Virus record (IMG/VR): IMGVR_UViG_3300008267_000093
Location: 1-45,541 of that record
Source of the DNA: a virus
Length of the DNA stretch: 45,541 nt
Reading direction: 5' to 3' (one strand)
Position numbers and translations under genes: made by a program. Below the pieces are notes generated by a model that worked only from the letters and a program-made list of their open reading frames with translations, was not told where the DNA came from and searched no databases. Positions 33,478 through 43,500 of the stretch are shown here, piece after piece. Each line of letters opens with the position of its first letter. Within the stretch, counting starts at the first letter, position 1.

Positions 33478-36400
33478 TTATTGACCTAAATTTCTAAAGA
33501 AATGTGTATACTCTTCAAAGAATGCAAGCACCATTGGTGTGTGACCTAATTTAACGGCTTTAAAAATATTACGGTTTTCAGACATTGGTGATTTATTATC
33601 ATCCAATCCTTTTTGTATTTTTCGTAATCTATCACCAATTACTTTATATTTACCACCCCAGTTATTAGGATTAAACCACATAGCGTAATTTGTAGTGCTA
33701 TCACCTAAATTTTCCTCACATTGTTTAACGTTGTTATCATTTGTAGATGGGTCAATTAAAGCTACTCTAGAAAATTTTATTGGTGCATTTTTACCAACAT
33801 AAGGCCATATTTTAGTTCCACCAGCTGAAAAACCACAGATTGTTCCATAATTAGCATCATCTTTAGCTACTATTTGTTCAATTGTTCTTCCGTTATATTC
33901 TTCAAATACGATTTTAACATTAGTTGTGTCGATACCAGCTTTTTTAAACTCTCCTTCAATCCATTTAGCACCATATGGTGCAATCCCACCATAAATTATA
34001 ACACCATATGGTTTTTTAGGGTTAGATTTTTTTGTATTATTCTTATTATTTTCATTTGTTTTTTCTTTATATTGATATAAAGGTTTCCATGGAATTTTAT
34101 TTTGACTCAGAATCCTAGCAACATATGTGTCAATAGGTATACCAAGTTTACCTTTACAACCTACAGTACCTTGAACCCAAACACTAAAGTCTTTACATTT
34201 CTTCTGTTCTTCAACCGCTAAATTATATGCATCTTTTTGTGTTTGTAACCCTTTTTTCAATGCTGCTAAAATAGCACTATAATTTTTTATAGTTTCAGCA
34301 GTGGCCTTAACACCATCTTTTTGTGTTGCATAGTTATATACACCATCACTACCTTTTATTGCATTAGGCATTTGTTTTTTGGTATTTAATGGGTTCCATG
34401 TAAATTGACCACCTTCCCATTGATTCCAAGCTTGGAATAACGCTAGATTACCAGTTGAAATTGGTGCACCTAAATAAGTTAATACGTCAACAAAGAATTG
34501 TTTAGTATCAGCTTCAGAAACTTTAACTTTATCGGTAGTATTATCTTCCGAACCATCTGATTTGTTAACTTCAACATTTTTACATGATGTTGTATCAAAA
34601 ACATTTTCAGAACCATCTGATTTTTTAGGGTTTTTTACAACACTTTCATATTTAGCATCATCTGGTACTGTAAAGGTAGTTTTAGTTTTAAAAATAGTGT
34701 TACAACTTTTAGCTAAACAAATAGCAGCTTTACCGTGATATTCCCAATGCCATGATTCATCGTAACTACCACCATTATGGGCCCAACAAGGGTTAATAAA
34801 CCCATATCTAAATGAATTTTCATATAACCATTTTATAGCTGGGTTTTTATCAAAATCAAATTCATTTTTACCACTACCAGTACTATAATTCATAGATATT
34901 TCTTTACCTTCTTTATTAACCCATCGCATATCGACAGCTAATCCCCATCCGTGGTATGATGTACCAGCTTTTGCTTTAATATTACTTTTCAAGTTTTTTT
35001 GAGTCTCAAAACCTCTATATTTAGAACCTAAAAGACCGTAATAACCATCACTACCTTTCTTAAACCCTTGTTGTTCCATCCACGTACCCCAAGCATCTGC
35101 CATTGCATCTAAAGCTTCTGCTGCTTCTTTAATCATATAATCTGGTTTAGATACTTTGAAGTATTTTTTCTTACCACCAGTAACAGCTTTAGTCGTTACA
35201 GAACCATATTGTTTACCGAATTCAATATAACCGTTTCGTACACCATTTTCAATTAATACAGCAACCATTGGTGAAAACTTACCTTTGTAGTTTCCTCCAC
35301 CACCACCAGAACCTCCAGTACCTCCAGTACCTTCATTCGATTTCGCTGCTGATGTGTCTATTGAATCTATTAATTTCATATAGACATCTCTAGATGTAAT
35401 TAAAGGTGTTTGTGTGTATTTAACTCTTACACCTTTAAATCTTGTAGTCATTGAATTTGGAATAATAGAATGATTAACAGAAGTAATCATATACGCACCG
35501 TGAAACATTGGTATATTATCTAATTGAAAATACATCATAGGTTGAATCATGGCGTTACCCATCATTTCAACTTCAGCAGTATAACTTCTAACAGAATAAA
35601 CATTATAAATATTTTGCCCTATTATAGTTCTATTATTTTCTCTACCTTTTTGTGCAATATCATCTTGAATTTGTAATGATTCATCGGTTTCTGTAAATTC
35701 ACTTTGGTCTAAATTAATATCTTTAAATATATTTTGATTTTGTTGTCCATATCTAACAACAAAACTACCTACTGCTTCTTCATATTTCTGATTTGAGACT
35801 GACGTGAAATCATTAGGTACGTTAACACTTACATTTCTATTCTTATCACATCTTAAATCAAAACCATCATTAGGTGATTCATTATCGTAATAATCTAAAT
35901 GCTGTGAATTTTGACCTAAATAAACACTAACAAACGATGGACCACAAGTACCATCTTTTAATGTACCTTCAGAATAACTATATGGTTTAAAAATTGATTT
36001 TAAATTTTCTTCATTATTAAAATTAATAAAATTAGGTAATGGTATAAATTCAAAATTATTGGCTGCTAACAATGATGTTATACATTCGTATGAACTCATA
36101 TTATTATTTTCATACATCCAATCATTTATTGGTGATGGGTCAATATATAATAAATCCCCTATATCACTAAAAGCCCTACTCACAAACCTAAAACTATCAA
36201 TTAGTCTTGGTCTACTATTACCATATTTTTTAGATAGCTCTGTATCAATTATACTTCTAGAACCACACTGGAACATAAGCTCATCAACACTATTAGCACC
36301 AGCTAACCATTTATCATAAATATTTTTACATGTTCTATATAAACTTAATTTAATTTGGTATTCGTTTGTTGTTCCAAATACTTTTTGATTTAGTCTTTCA

Positions 36401-39400
36401 GTTTCTTTTGTTTGATTAAAATTATCTTTATTAGCTGCTAACGTTGCTACTACTTCATCTAAATAATCTTTAAGTACATTAGTTTTAATTGTTATACTTT
36501 CATATTCATTTTTACTACCAACATTATCACTCCAAATCTTATAATTATTATTTAGAATAATGACTTCTTCGTTTAACGCATCAATAATAGTTTTAGTCGC
36601 ATCAGTATTATCTCTTAATTCTAACCATAAATCATTTTCCTTATTACCAGTTAAACTATAATATTCTGTGGTTACCACATAATAATAATTATTTATATTT
36701 TGAGTGTTAACATCACCATAATTTAATATATAATCAATTGTTAAATCATTTTTGTTATAAACATCAGTTACAAATTTTTTAAATTTAGTGTAATTTCCAT
36801 CAAAAATTTCTAACTTACTTCTAATCTCATCCCAATCTGTAGTTCCAGCTCCGTTTACAAAATCTAAAAATATTTTAATAAATTCATCTTTAACTTGAAT
36901 TGGTAATGTGTTAATTAAATCAGATTTACCAATATTTGAAGTTTCGCCAAATTTTCTAGATAAATATTGGTTTCTATTAGGTGCGTCTAAATGACTAATA
37001 AACGCTATAGGGTCAGAACTACCAGAACCACCACCAACTATATCATCACCATCTAATATTGGTGCTCTTTCACTATTTCTCCAAATTATACTACCAACAA
37101 ATGCACACCATAATTTAGGTGCATGAATTATACCACCTTTATGTTTAAAAAGGTTAATAATCGATGGTTTAGCAAATGGGTCTAAATTATCTGAATCTAA
37201 ATTAAATGGTAATGTATGTAAAAAAGCCATAGCTTTTGCATATTTACCAACATTTGTACTGTTAATTTTAGAATTACCCAGATAATAATAATATGAACTA
37301 CCAAACAATGATATAGGTCTATCACCATCTAGATAATAAACGAATGGATAAGTTATTTTGTCAGTTTCATTTGAATTAAATAATTCTAAATTTTTCCCTA
37401 AATCAGAATGTATTATTTGAGACCCATCAGCTCTACCTAGGAAACTATCTATAAACCCTTGTTCTTTTCTTTCTTTTATTTTATATATGTCACTTATAGG
37501 TTCTAATTTTCTGTTGACATAGTAACTATATACATTAATTGTTGATTTATCTTTAACTTTAGTTAATTTTTCATACGTATATTCTTTATTATAACATAAC
37601 CCAACACCTATTTTTTCATTTGCAAACCCAGTTATGTCGTCTTGAATGTTTGTATAAAAAACATACCTTAATGGTAATCCTTCTAATTCATTTACACCCC
37701 AATTTAAATTTACATATTCTTGAATACCAAAACCACTACCAAAAGAATTAAAACCAGCTTCTGATGGGTTCTTTAAATCTTTATTTTTTAACCCCTCTAG
37801 TTTTATAATATTTTCAGTATTAGCAATTTCTAATGTAGGTAAACTACCCATGCTTATCTCAGTAGGTGATATAATTTTTAAATAAACACCACCATCATCT
37901 GCTTTGTAGATAGTGCTATCGTTAGTATTACTGTAATTAGTTAAGAAAACAAACCCGTTTTCTTGTTTATTTTTTAATTCAGTTTTTGTTTTTTTAATAT
38001 TATTAACATTATAATACCCCCAAGAGGTTTCGTTTATAATACCTTTATTAATTGGTATTATCTTTAATGGGTTATCTTTATATAAATAATTATATATATA
38101 CACCCCAGAATTCTCAACAATAATAGGTCGTTTAGTGCCATTAATTGTTGCTAGTGACGCTACGATATTTTCAACAGTTAACGTTGTTAAATTACGCTTT
38201 AATGTATTATTAGAATTATCTTGAACATCCTTAATCATTGCTTCAGCTTCAGCTTTTGCCATTAACTTAATTTCATCTTTACTTAACATAGTGTGATTGT
38301 TAGTGTAAGCTAAAAAGGTCATCGCTCTAGTTAATAATAAAGCATTAACATCATCAGATGTCTGTGGTGCAATTCTAAGGTATGGTTTATCTGTTGAATA
38401 TTCTTTTAAGTCCATAGGGTTTATTGCAAACCATGAACTTATATCATTTTGTTCTAAATTATTTTGATTTTCTTCGTCTTTCTTTTGTGTTTTTCTAAAT
38501 GCTATTACTAATTCGTCAATAAAATCTATTTCATTAACATCACTTGGGTTTTGTAAAACACCAGGCGACCCTAAATATTTTTCAACAAATGTATTTTTAT
38601 TTTCATCTTTTTCTTGATATGCTGGCCATGGTAAAAAATCATTACTTGTTAAAAATCTTCTTTTAACATCTGTATTTTTTGACTCACCAGAATCAAAATT
38701 AAAAACTTTTTTTAATTCATCAGTTCTTTTTGTGTTGGTTTTTGTTTTATCAGCAACAATAAAAATACATTCAGCTAAAACCTCAATAGCAGCAGTAAAA
38801 CATTCTACAATTGTTCTAACTGTTGGGTCAAAACCTAATTCAGTTTTAATTTCTTTTCTAAAAACATCAGCCAACTTTTTCTTTTCATCATCTTGTCTTC
38901 TAAAAGTATTACTCTTTTTTTCATTTACAGTTTTGATAATTAAAGTCATATCTATTATATCAAACTCTTCTTTTGATTTTAAATCTTTGTTGTTTCTTCT
39001 TAAAAATTCAATAATTTCATCAGCTTTTTCTTTGGTGTTACTATAATTACCAAGAATCGTTTTTAATACAGATTCTGTTGAATTTTCTAATTTATTAATA
39101 GACAACCCTTGGTAAACTCTGTTACCATTACCAGTGTTTGATTTAACAAAAATAAATTCATTTTCTGTCAATATATCAGTTGGTGATAATCCATTATATT
39201 TTAACACTAAAGACTCAGCGTCACCTTTTTTATATATTTTATCTTGATAGTCTTCTATCTTTTTTGTATTGAAGGCATTGGATATATCACCTTTTTTAAC
39301 TACAATATATTTAAAATCTGTTTTCCCATTATTTAAATCAATGGCACTACCCAATGTATTTATCTCATTAATTATATTATCTAAAGAGTCTATGGCTAAT

Positions 39401-40209
39401 TTAGTATCATTAAAATTACCTCCTTTCTCTTCAACTGTTCTATCTAGTTTATTATTTATAGTTGAAGCGTTTTCTGCTAATTCATTAAGGGTTAGCACTG
39501 GAACTGATTTACCATTATTATAATTAAGATATCTTTCTCGACCTAATTCAGTTTCACCAATAGCTTTTAAATAACCTAATAACATATCTGATAACATCGC
39601 ATATGTATAACCTACAAAATTACATGTGATTTCAAAATTACCATTTTTTGAGTTGAATTTTGAATTGAATTTATACATATGTAAACAGTATTTAACTGGA
39701 TACCCATAGAATCCCTTAATTTCTAATTCAAATAAAGGATACGGTAGTTGAAAAAATGTTGTAAATTTGTTTTCACTGTTAAGTATTCTTTCTTCATTTT
39801 GAAAAATTGAACTACCTCTAACGTCAACAAAATTTATAGTAATTAATGGAGCATATGCTGAATTAAATTCAATATCAATACTAGTAATACCCAGAGTCTC
39901 ATCGTTTATTTCATCACCAAAATCAGTAGTTAAATCAGTCCACTTTGTTGTTAAATATTTTTTACCATCGCCTCCAATATTAGAACCTTCAATAAAATTA
40001 ACTTTTAACGATTTAGTACTTTGTGCAGAACCACCACTATTTGTTTTGGTTAAAACAGTTTTACCTTTTTTAATAGATGTTAAAGCAACTGATATATTCA
40101 AATCTTCAAGTGAAACTGGAACATTATCACTTGAATTAAACCCATTAAAATCATTTGGGTCTATTATTTTAACTCTACCAGCACGACACCCTATATCATT
40201 TATAGCCAT
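33478..40209 (-). CDS. Giant baseplate-hub protein with M15 peptidase, lysozyme-like and alpha/beta-hydrolase-like domains (2243 aa)
   Basis: Probably the tail hub plus cell-wall lysin in one chain. The first about 1600 residues are structural; residues about 1544-1590 (VEMMGNAMIQPMMYFQLDNI then FHGAYMITSVNHSI) match the hub pattern seen in gp27/gpD-like proteins. A Gly-rich linker lies near 1630-1642. An M15 (VanY-like) DD-peptidase follows, with His1753 and Asp1760 (YHGWGLAVD) and Glu1818/His1821 (ESWHWEYHG). About 1905-2010 resembles a lysozyme/glucosaminidase-type domain (FQAWNQWEGGQFTWNPLN, Glu1932, then KDGVKATAETIKNY). The last 175 residues have GFSAGG (Ser2128), ALIDPS (Asp2153) and KLGHTP (His2223), an alpha/beta-hydrolase-like triad. 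The start overlaps the gp53-like stop by one base. Confidence is high for M15, moderate for the hub and hydrolase, lower for the lysozyme-like part. Confidence 0.78.
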   Translation of the reverse strand: MAINDIGCRAGRVKIIDPNDFNGFNSSDNVPVSLEDLNISVALTSIKKGKTVLTKTNSGGSAQSTKSLKVNFIEGSNIGGDGKKYLTTKWTDLTTDFGDEINDETLGITSIDIEFNSAYAPLITINFVDVRGSSIFQNEERILNSENKFTTFFQLPYPLFELEIKGFYGYPVKYCLHMYKFNSKFNSKNGNFEITCNFVGYTYAMLSDMLLGYLKAIGETELGRERYLNYNNGKSVPVLTLNELAENASTINNKLDRTVEEKGGNFNDTKLAIDSLDNIINEINTLGSAIDLNNGKTDFKYIVVKKGDISNAFNTKKIEDYQDKIYKKGDAESLVLKYNGLSPTDILTENEFIFVKSNTGNGNRVYQGLSINKLENSTESVLKTILGNYSNTKEKADEIIEFLRRNNKDLKSKEEFDIIDMTLIIKTVNEKKSNTFRRQDDEKKKLADVFRKEIKTELGFDPTVRTIVECFTAAIEVLAECIFIVADKTKTNTKRTDELKKVFNFDSGESKNTDVKRRFLTSNDFLPWPAYQEKDENKNTFVEKYLGSPGVLQNPSDVNEIDFIDELVIAFRKTQKKDEENQNNLEQNDISSWFAINPMDLKEYSTDKPYLRIAPQTSDDVNALLLTRAMTFLAYTNNHTMLSKDEIKLMAKAEAEAMIKDVQDNSNNTLKRNLTTLTVENIVASLATINGTKRPIIVENSGVYIYNYLYKDNPLKIIPINKGIINETSWGYYNVNNIKKTKTELKNKQENGFVFLTNYSNTNDSTIYKADDGGVYLKIISPTEISMGSLPTLEIANTENIIKLEGLKNKDLKNPSEAGFNSFGSGFGIQEYVNLNWGVNELEGLPLRYVFYTNIQDDITGFANEKIGVGLCYNKEYTYEKLTKVKDKSTINVYSYYVNRKLEPISDIYKIKERKEQGFIDSFLGRADGSQIIHSDLGKNLELFNSNETDKITYPFVYYLDGDRPISLFGSSYYYYLGNSKINSTNVGKYAKAMAFLHTLPFNLDSDNLDPFAKPSIINLFKHKGGIIHAPKLWCAFVGSIIWRNSERAPILDGDDIVGGGSGSSDPIAFISHLDAPNRNQYLSRKFGETSNIGKSDLINTLPIQVKDEFIKIFLDFVNGAGTTDWDEIRSKLEIFDGNYTKFKKFVTDVYNKNDLTIDYILNYGDVNTQNINNYYYVVTTEYYSLTGNKENDLWLELRDNTDATKTIIDALNEEVIILNNNYKIWSDNVGSKNEYESITIKTNVLKDYLDEVVATLAANKDNFNQTKETERLNQKVFGTTNEYQIKLSLYRTCKNIYDKWLAGANSVDELMFQCGSRSIIDTELSKKYGNSRPRLIDSFRFVSRAFSDIGDLLYIDPSPINDWMYENNNMSSYECITSLLAANNFEFIPLPNFINFNNEENLKSIFKPYSYSEGTLKDGTCGPSFVSVYLGQNSQHLDYYDNESPNDGFDLRCDKNRNVSVNVPNDFTSVSNQKYEEAVGSFVVRYGQQNQNIFKDINLDQSEFTETDESLQIQDDIAQKGRENNRTIIGQNIYNVYSVRSYTAEVEMMGNAMIQPMMYFQLDNIPMFHGAYMITSVNHSIIPNSMTTRFKGVRVKYTQTPLITSRDVYMKLIDSIDTSAAKSNEGTGGTGGSGGGGGNYKGKFSPMVAVLIENGVRNGYIEFGKQYGSVTTKAVTGGKKKYFKVSKPDYMIKEAAEALDAMADAWGTWMEQQGFKKGSDGYYGLLGSKYRGFETQKNLKSNIKAKAGTSYHGWGLAVDMRWVNKEGKEISMNYSTGSGKNEFDFDKNPAIKWLYENSFRYGFINPCWAHNGGSYDESWHWEYHGKAAICLAKSCNTIFKTKTTFTVPDDAKYESVVKNPKKSDGSENVFDTTSCKNVEVNKSDGSEDNTTDKVKVSEADTKQFFVDVLTYLGAPISTGNLALFQAWNQWEGGQFTWNPLNTKKQMPNAIKGSDGVYNYATQKDGVKATAETIKNYSAILAALKKGLQTQKDAYNLAVEEQKKCKDFSVWVQGTVGCKGKLGIPIDTYVARILSQNKIPWKPLYQYKEKTNENNKNNTKKSNPKKPYGVIIYGGIAPYGAKWIEGEFKKAGIDTTNVKIVFEEYNGRTIEQIVAKDDANYGTICGFSAGGTKIWPYVGKNAPIKFSRVALIDPSTNDNNVKQCEENLGDSTTNYAMWFNPNNWGGKYKVIGDRLRKIQKGLDDNKSPMSENRNIFKAVKLGHTPMVLAFFEEYTHFFRNLGQ

Positions 40210-40529
40210 TATTCTCCGTATAACAATTTATAATTTTTTATTTCTTCACTATACCTTTGCATAGCACTTTCAAATGGATATGGTATTATTATTTCTGACA
40301 TATCTGGTATGTTAAATTCCAAACCACCATATTTAGAATTGGCTAACATTATTAACCAACCACTCCATGGATTATTATAAAACATATTACTCAATTTGTC
40401 AAGTCTTGTTACTCCTTGTTTGTAAACATATGACAAATCTGTGTTTGATTTTGGTATATTTATACCAAATAAGGGTTTTATTTTTCCGTTTTCTTTAAAC
40501 GCTGAATATCTATCTACGTAATTAGCCAT
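40209..40529 (-). CDS. gp53/LysM-like small baseplate protein (106 aa)
   Basis: Looks like a small baseplate wedge or hub-capping protein. The pattern 'GVTRLDKLSNMFYNNPWSGW' then LIMLANSKYGGLEF is that of LysM-like/tail-protein-X segments (a start Thr-x-hydrophobic, then 'fY.dp..WwlI..aN'), and T4 gp53 carries such a LysM-like part. It then reads IPDMSEIIIPYP, the usual closing strand. The stop overlaps the hub gene start (TAATG), and the gene follows the 1452-aa baseplate protein by 18 bases, a sensible setting for a hub-wedge connector. gp53 identity is tentative; a LysM-like fold is more secure. Confidence 0.65.
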   Translation of the reverse strand: MANYVDRYSAFKENGKIKPLFGINIPKSNTDLSYVYKQGVTRLDKLSNMFYNNPWSGWLIMLANSKYGGLEFNIPDMSEIIIPYPFESAMQRYSEEIKNYKLLYGE

Positions 40530-40547
40530 AATTAATTTTTTTTATTT

Positions 40548-43500
40548 TTATGCATAAAATTCAAATTGTTCACTAGAACTATAACCATTATCTTTAGTCA
40601 TACCTATTCTAACTTTTTGAGTTTGAATTTTATTTCCTTCATAAGTTATCGTTAAATCATACTCACCCTTAATATTCTTAGTGTTAACAACAAAAGAACC
40701 AACATCAGAAAAAGTTTCACCTAATTCATAACCAGAACCAAATATACTCCATGGGTCTTTAGATGAATTATTGCCATTTTTACAACATGGGTTATCAAAT
40801 TTAATTTCTTCCTCATAAATAAAATCGTTAGCAGAGTCTGGACCACATAATTTAACTTTTAACCCCTTAGATAAAAAATCTTTAAATTTAGCATCATCTA
40901 GTAATCTAGTATATGACCCATCGTCATTCTTTTTTTCAATATTTTCTTGTTTAAGAGAAAATTTTACTATTTTAAACGCCTCTTTATCTACTCCAGAAAT
41001 ACCATTAGCTACAATAGATTTAAAGCCAGTTATCTTAGGTTCTGTTGAATTAGATTGTGGGAGTTCCTCTTGATTCGTAGCAAGTGCTGTTGATTCTACA
41101 ACTTTTTCTTGGTTAACTTCTGGTTCTGGTATTATCTCTTCTGATGTTTCAACTACTGCACTATCTAAATCTTTTGTTATATCACCCATTTTTAATTCAA
41201 AAGTTGGACTACTACCATTACCAGCAGATGTCGTAATGATATCAGACCTAGTTTCAAATACTTGTGTATTAGCAAAGAAATTAAATGATACCGCATTTTG
41301 TAATCTATTTATAGGTCCATATAATGATTCACCACCAATAAATTTAAATGACATATTTACATTTGCAATCATAGGTTGTACACCAATACCTTCTGGGTTT
41401 AAATCCCAAACAAGTGGTTCGTAATCAAAAGAAATATTATCAATAATAATTTTTGTATGATAAAAATCACCAATTCTCAATATACAAACTGGTGGACGAC
41501 CAAAAGCTAAGTTATTAGCACTTTGATTTTCCTTTGTTTGTCCTTGTCTAGTACATTGTAATAAAAAAGTTAATCTTTGATTTAATCCTTCTGGTGTCAT
41601 AGAATGAAACGAAGGGTGAAAATGTTTTATTTTTTCTCTAAACTTATCAAAAATAAAATCGTTTTTCTTTTTAAGTTTATCAAAAAATAACATTTCATTA
41701 TAAAATTTATTTCTAATCGTTTGTTTAAATCTTTTAGTTTCTGTTGTAACTGTATCTTCTGGTTGTGCAACAGCTGCATTTGCAGCAGCTTCATCAAAGG
41801 TGAATAATATCTGAACATATCTATCCAATTTACACCCTAATGTGTCTGGTGGACAAGCCACTTTTCGTTCAGCAGCTGATATTCCACCTTTAACTCCATC
41901 TTCTTTTCTAGGACAAACATTACAACCATTTGCTGACCTTTTAACTGTAACTTTTTTTTCTTTATTATTGTAAGTATAAATTACATCAACTTCATTATTA
42001 GCAACTAATTCTTTGGAACCTTGTTCTACAATAAAAATACTATCAGCATTAGGTAAATTTTGAGCTTTAGCTTCAGCTACTAATCTATCTTTAATAAATT
42101 GAGCTCTTTTAGGTGATAATGTGTTATTATTGATTGATTTCTTTCCTTGTGCACTGGCATAACCAACTAATCTTGCTTTACAGAATTTACATTCTTCTTT
42201 TAAATATTTAATTACAGCTTGTTCAAAAGTTTCACCATTAACTGAGTTAAAATAACCTCTAAAAGTTTTACTTCCAACTTTTGTTTCAATTGAGAACTTA
42301 CCTCCATTATTTAAACTATAATTTGTCCTATCTGGCCAATAACTATAACTATTTGTCACTTTCTTTTTACCGTCAGTTTGACTAGTAAATTTACCAGGAT
42401 ATGGTTGCTCACCAAACCCTTCTCCAGTAGCGTTAGAAGTATAATCTATAGGTGATGAAGGGTTTTCATAAACTTGGAATTTAGTATTAGGACCAACCTC
42501 AGTATTATCATTTGCAAAGTAAACTCTCATTTCACTTGGAGGAACTTCTTTAACTGCTGCTGGTTTTGGATTTGGTGTTCTTATTTCAGTTGTTACTGTT
42601 TGAACGTTATCTTTTAATGTGAATTTATCAGTCCATACACTATCTGGATTAATACAACCAGCCATAAAAGATGCAATATAATTATCGTCTGGCCCATCGT
42701 CACCTCTAAATGTGTTTGTATATGTTGAATGGTCAACAATAATTTTAAAAGATAATTGACCACTTCTTTCAGTGTTATTATATGTGTAAATATTTTCACC
42801 TCTACCAATAAATTTATGTGGTTCCCATTCAACTGATGAAGATTCACTAAACTGAATATCATAAGGAGGAAACCACATAATTCTACCCCTTTTACCAGTT
42901 ATTAAATCACCTGGACCTTGTTCTCTTTTTGGTAAACTATCTCTATCATCATACCATGCTAAATTTTCAATAGAAAACATGAATTTTTTAACATCTGTTT
43001 TATGGTCACTGATATTATCATCAGTATATGGAACCACTTTAACATGACCATTATCCTCTAAAACTGAGTTTTCAGCATTATATCTAAATGGAACTGAGAA
43101 TTTACCATCGGTAAATATTTTATCAGCCCTTATCTGTTTATAACCGTTATCATATCTATTAAATGTTGTCCATGCACGACAATAAACGTCTTCTGGTTCT
43201 TTATCTTTAACTTCCTTATATCTACGATTATCATTATACATATCTTTTGATAAAACAGCACTACCTTTAGAAATACCACCACCATTTGCCGTTTGTATTT
43301 GTGTTGATTTAATACCTAAGTCACCTTCTCTAGATACAATATTTTTCATACCATTACTATCAAACAATAACTGAGTTTTCCTTAATATGTTTTTTTTATT
43401 AGAATTGAAAGGAACTCCGTAAGTGAATCCATCTAGACGTGTGTTAGCCACACCACCTTCCTCACTTAACCATGAATGTCTAATTTTTTTAGTATTAGTA

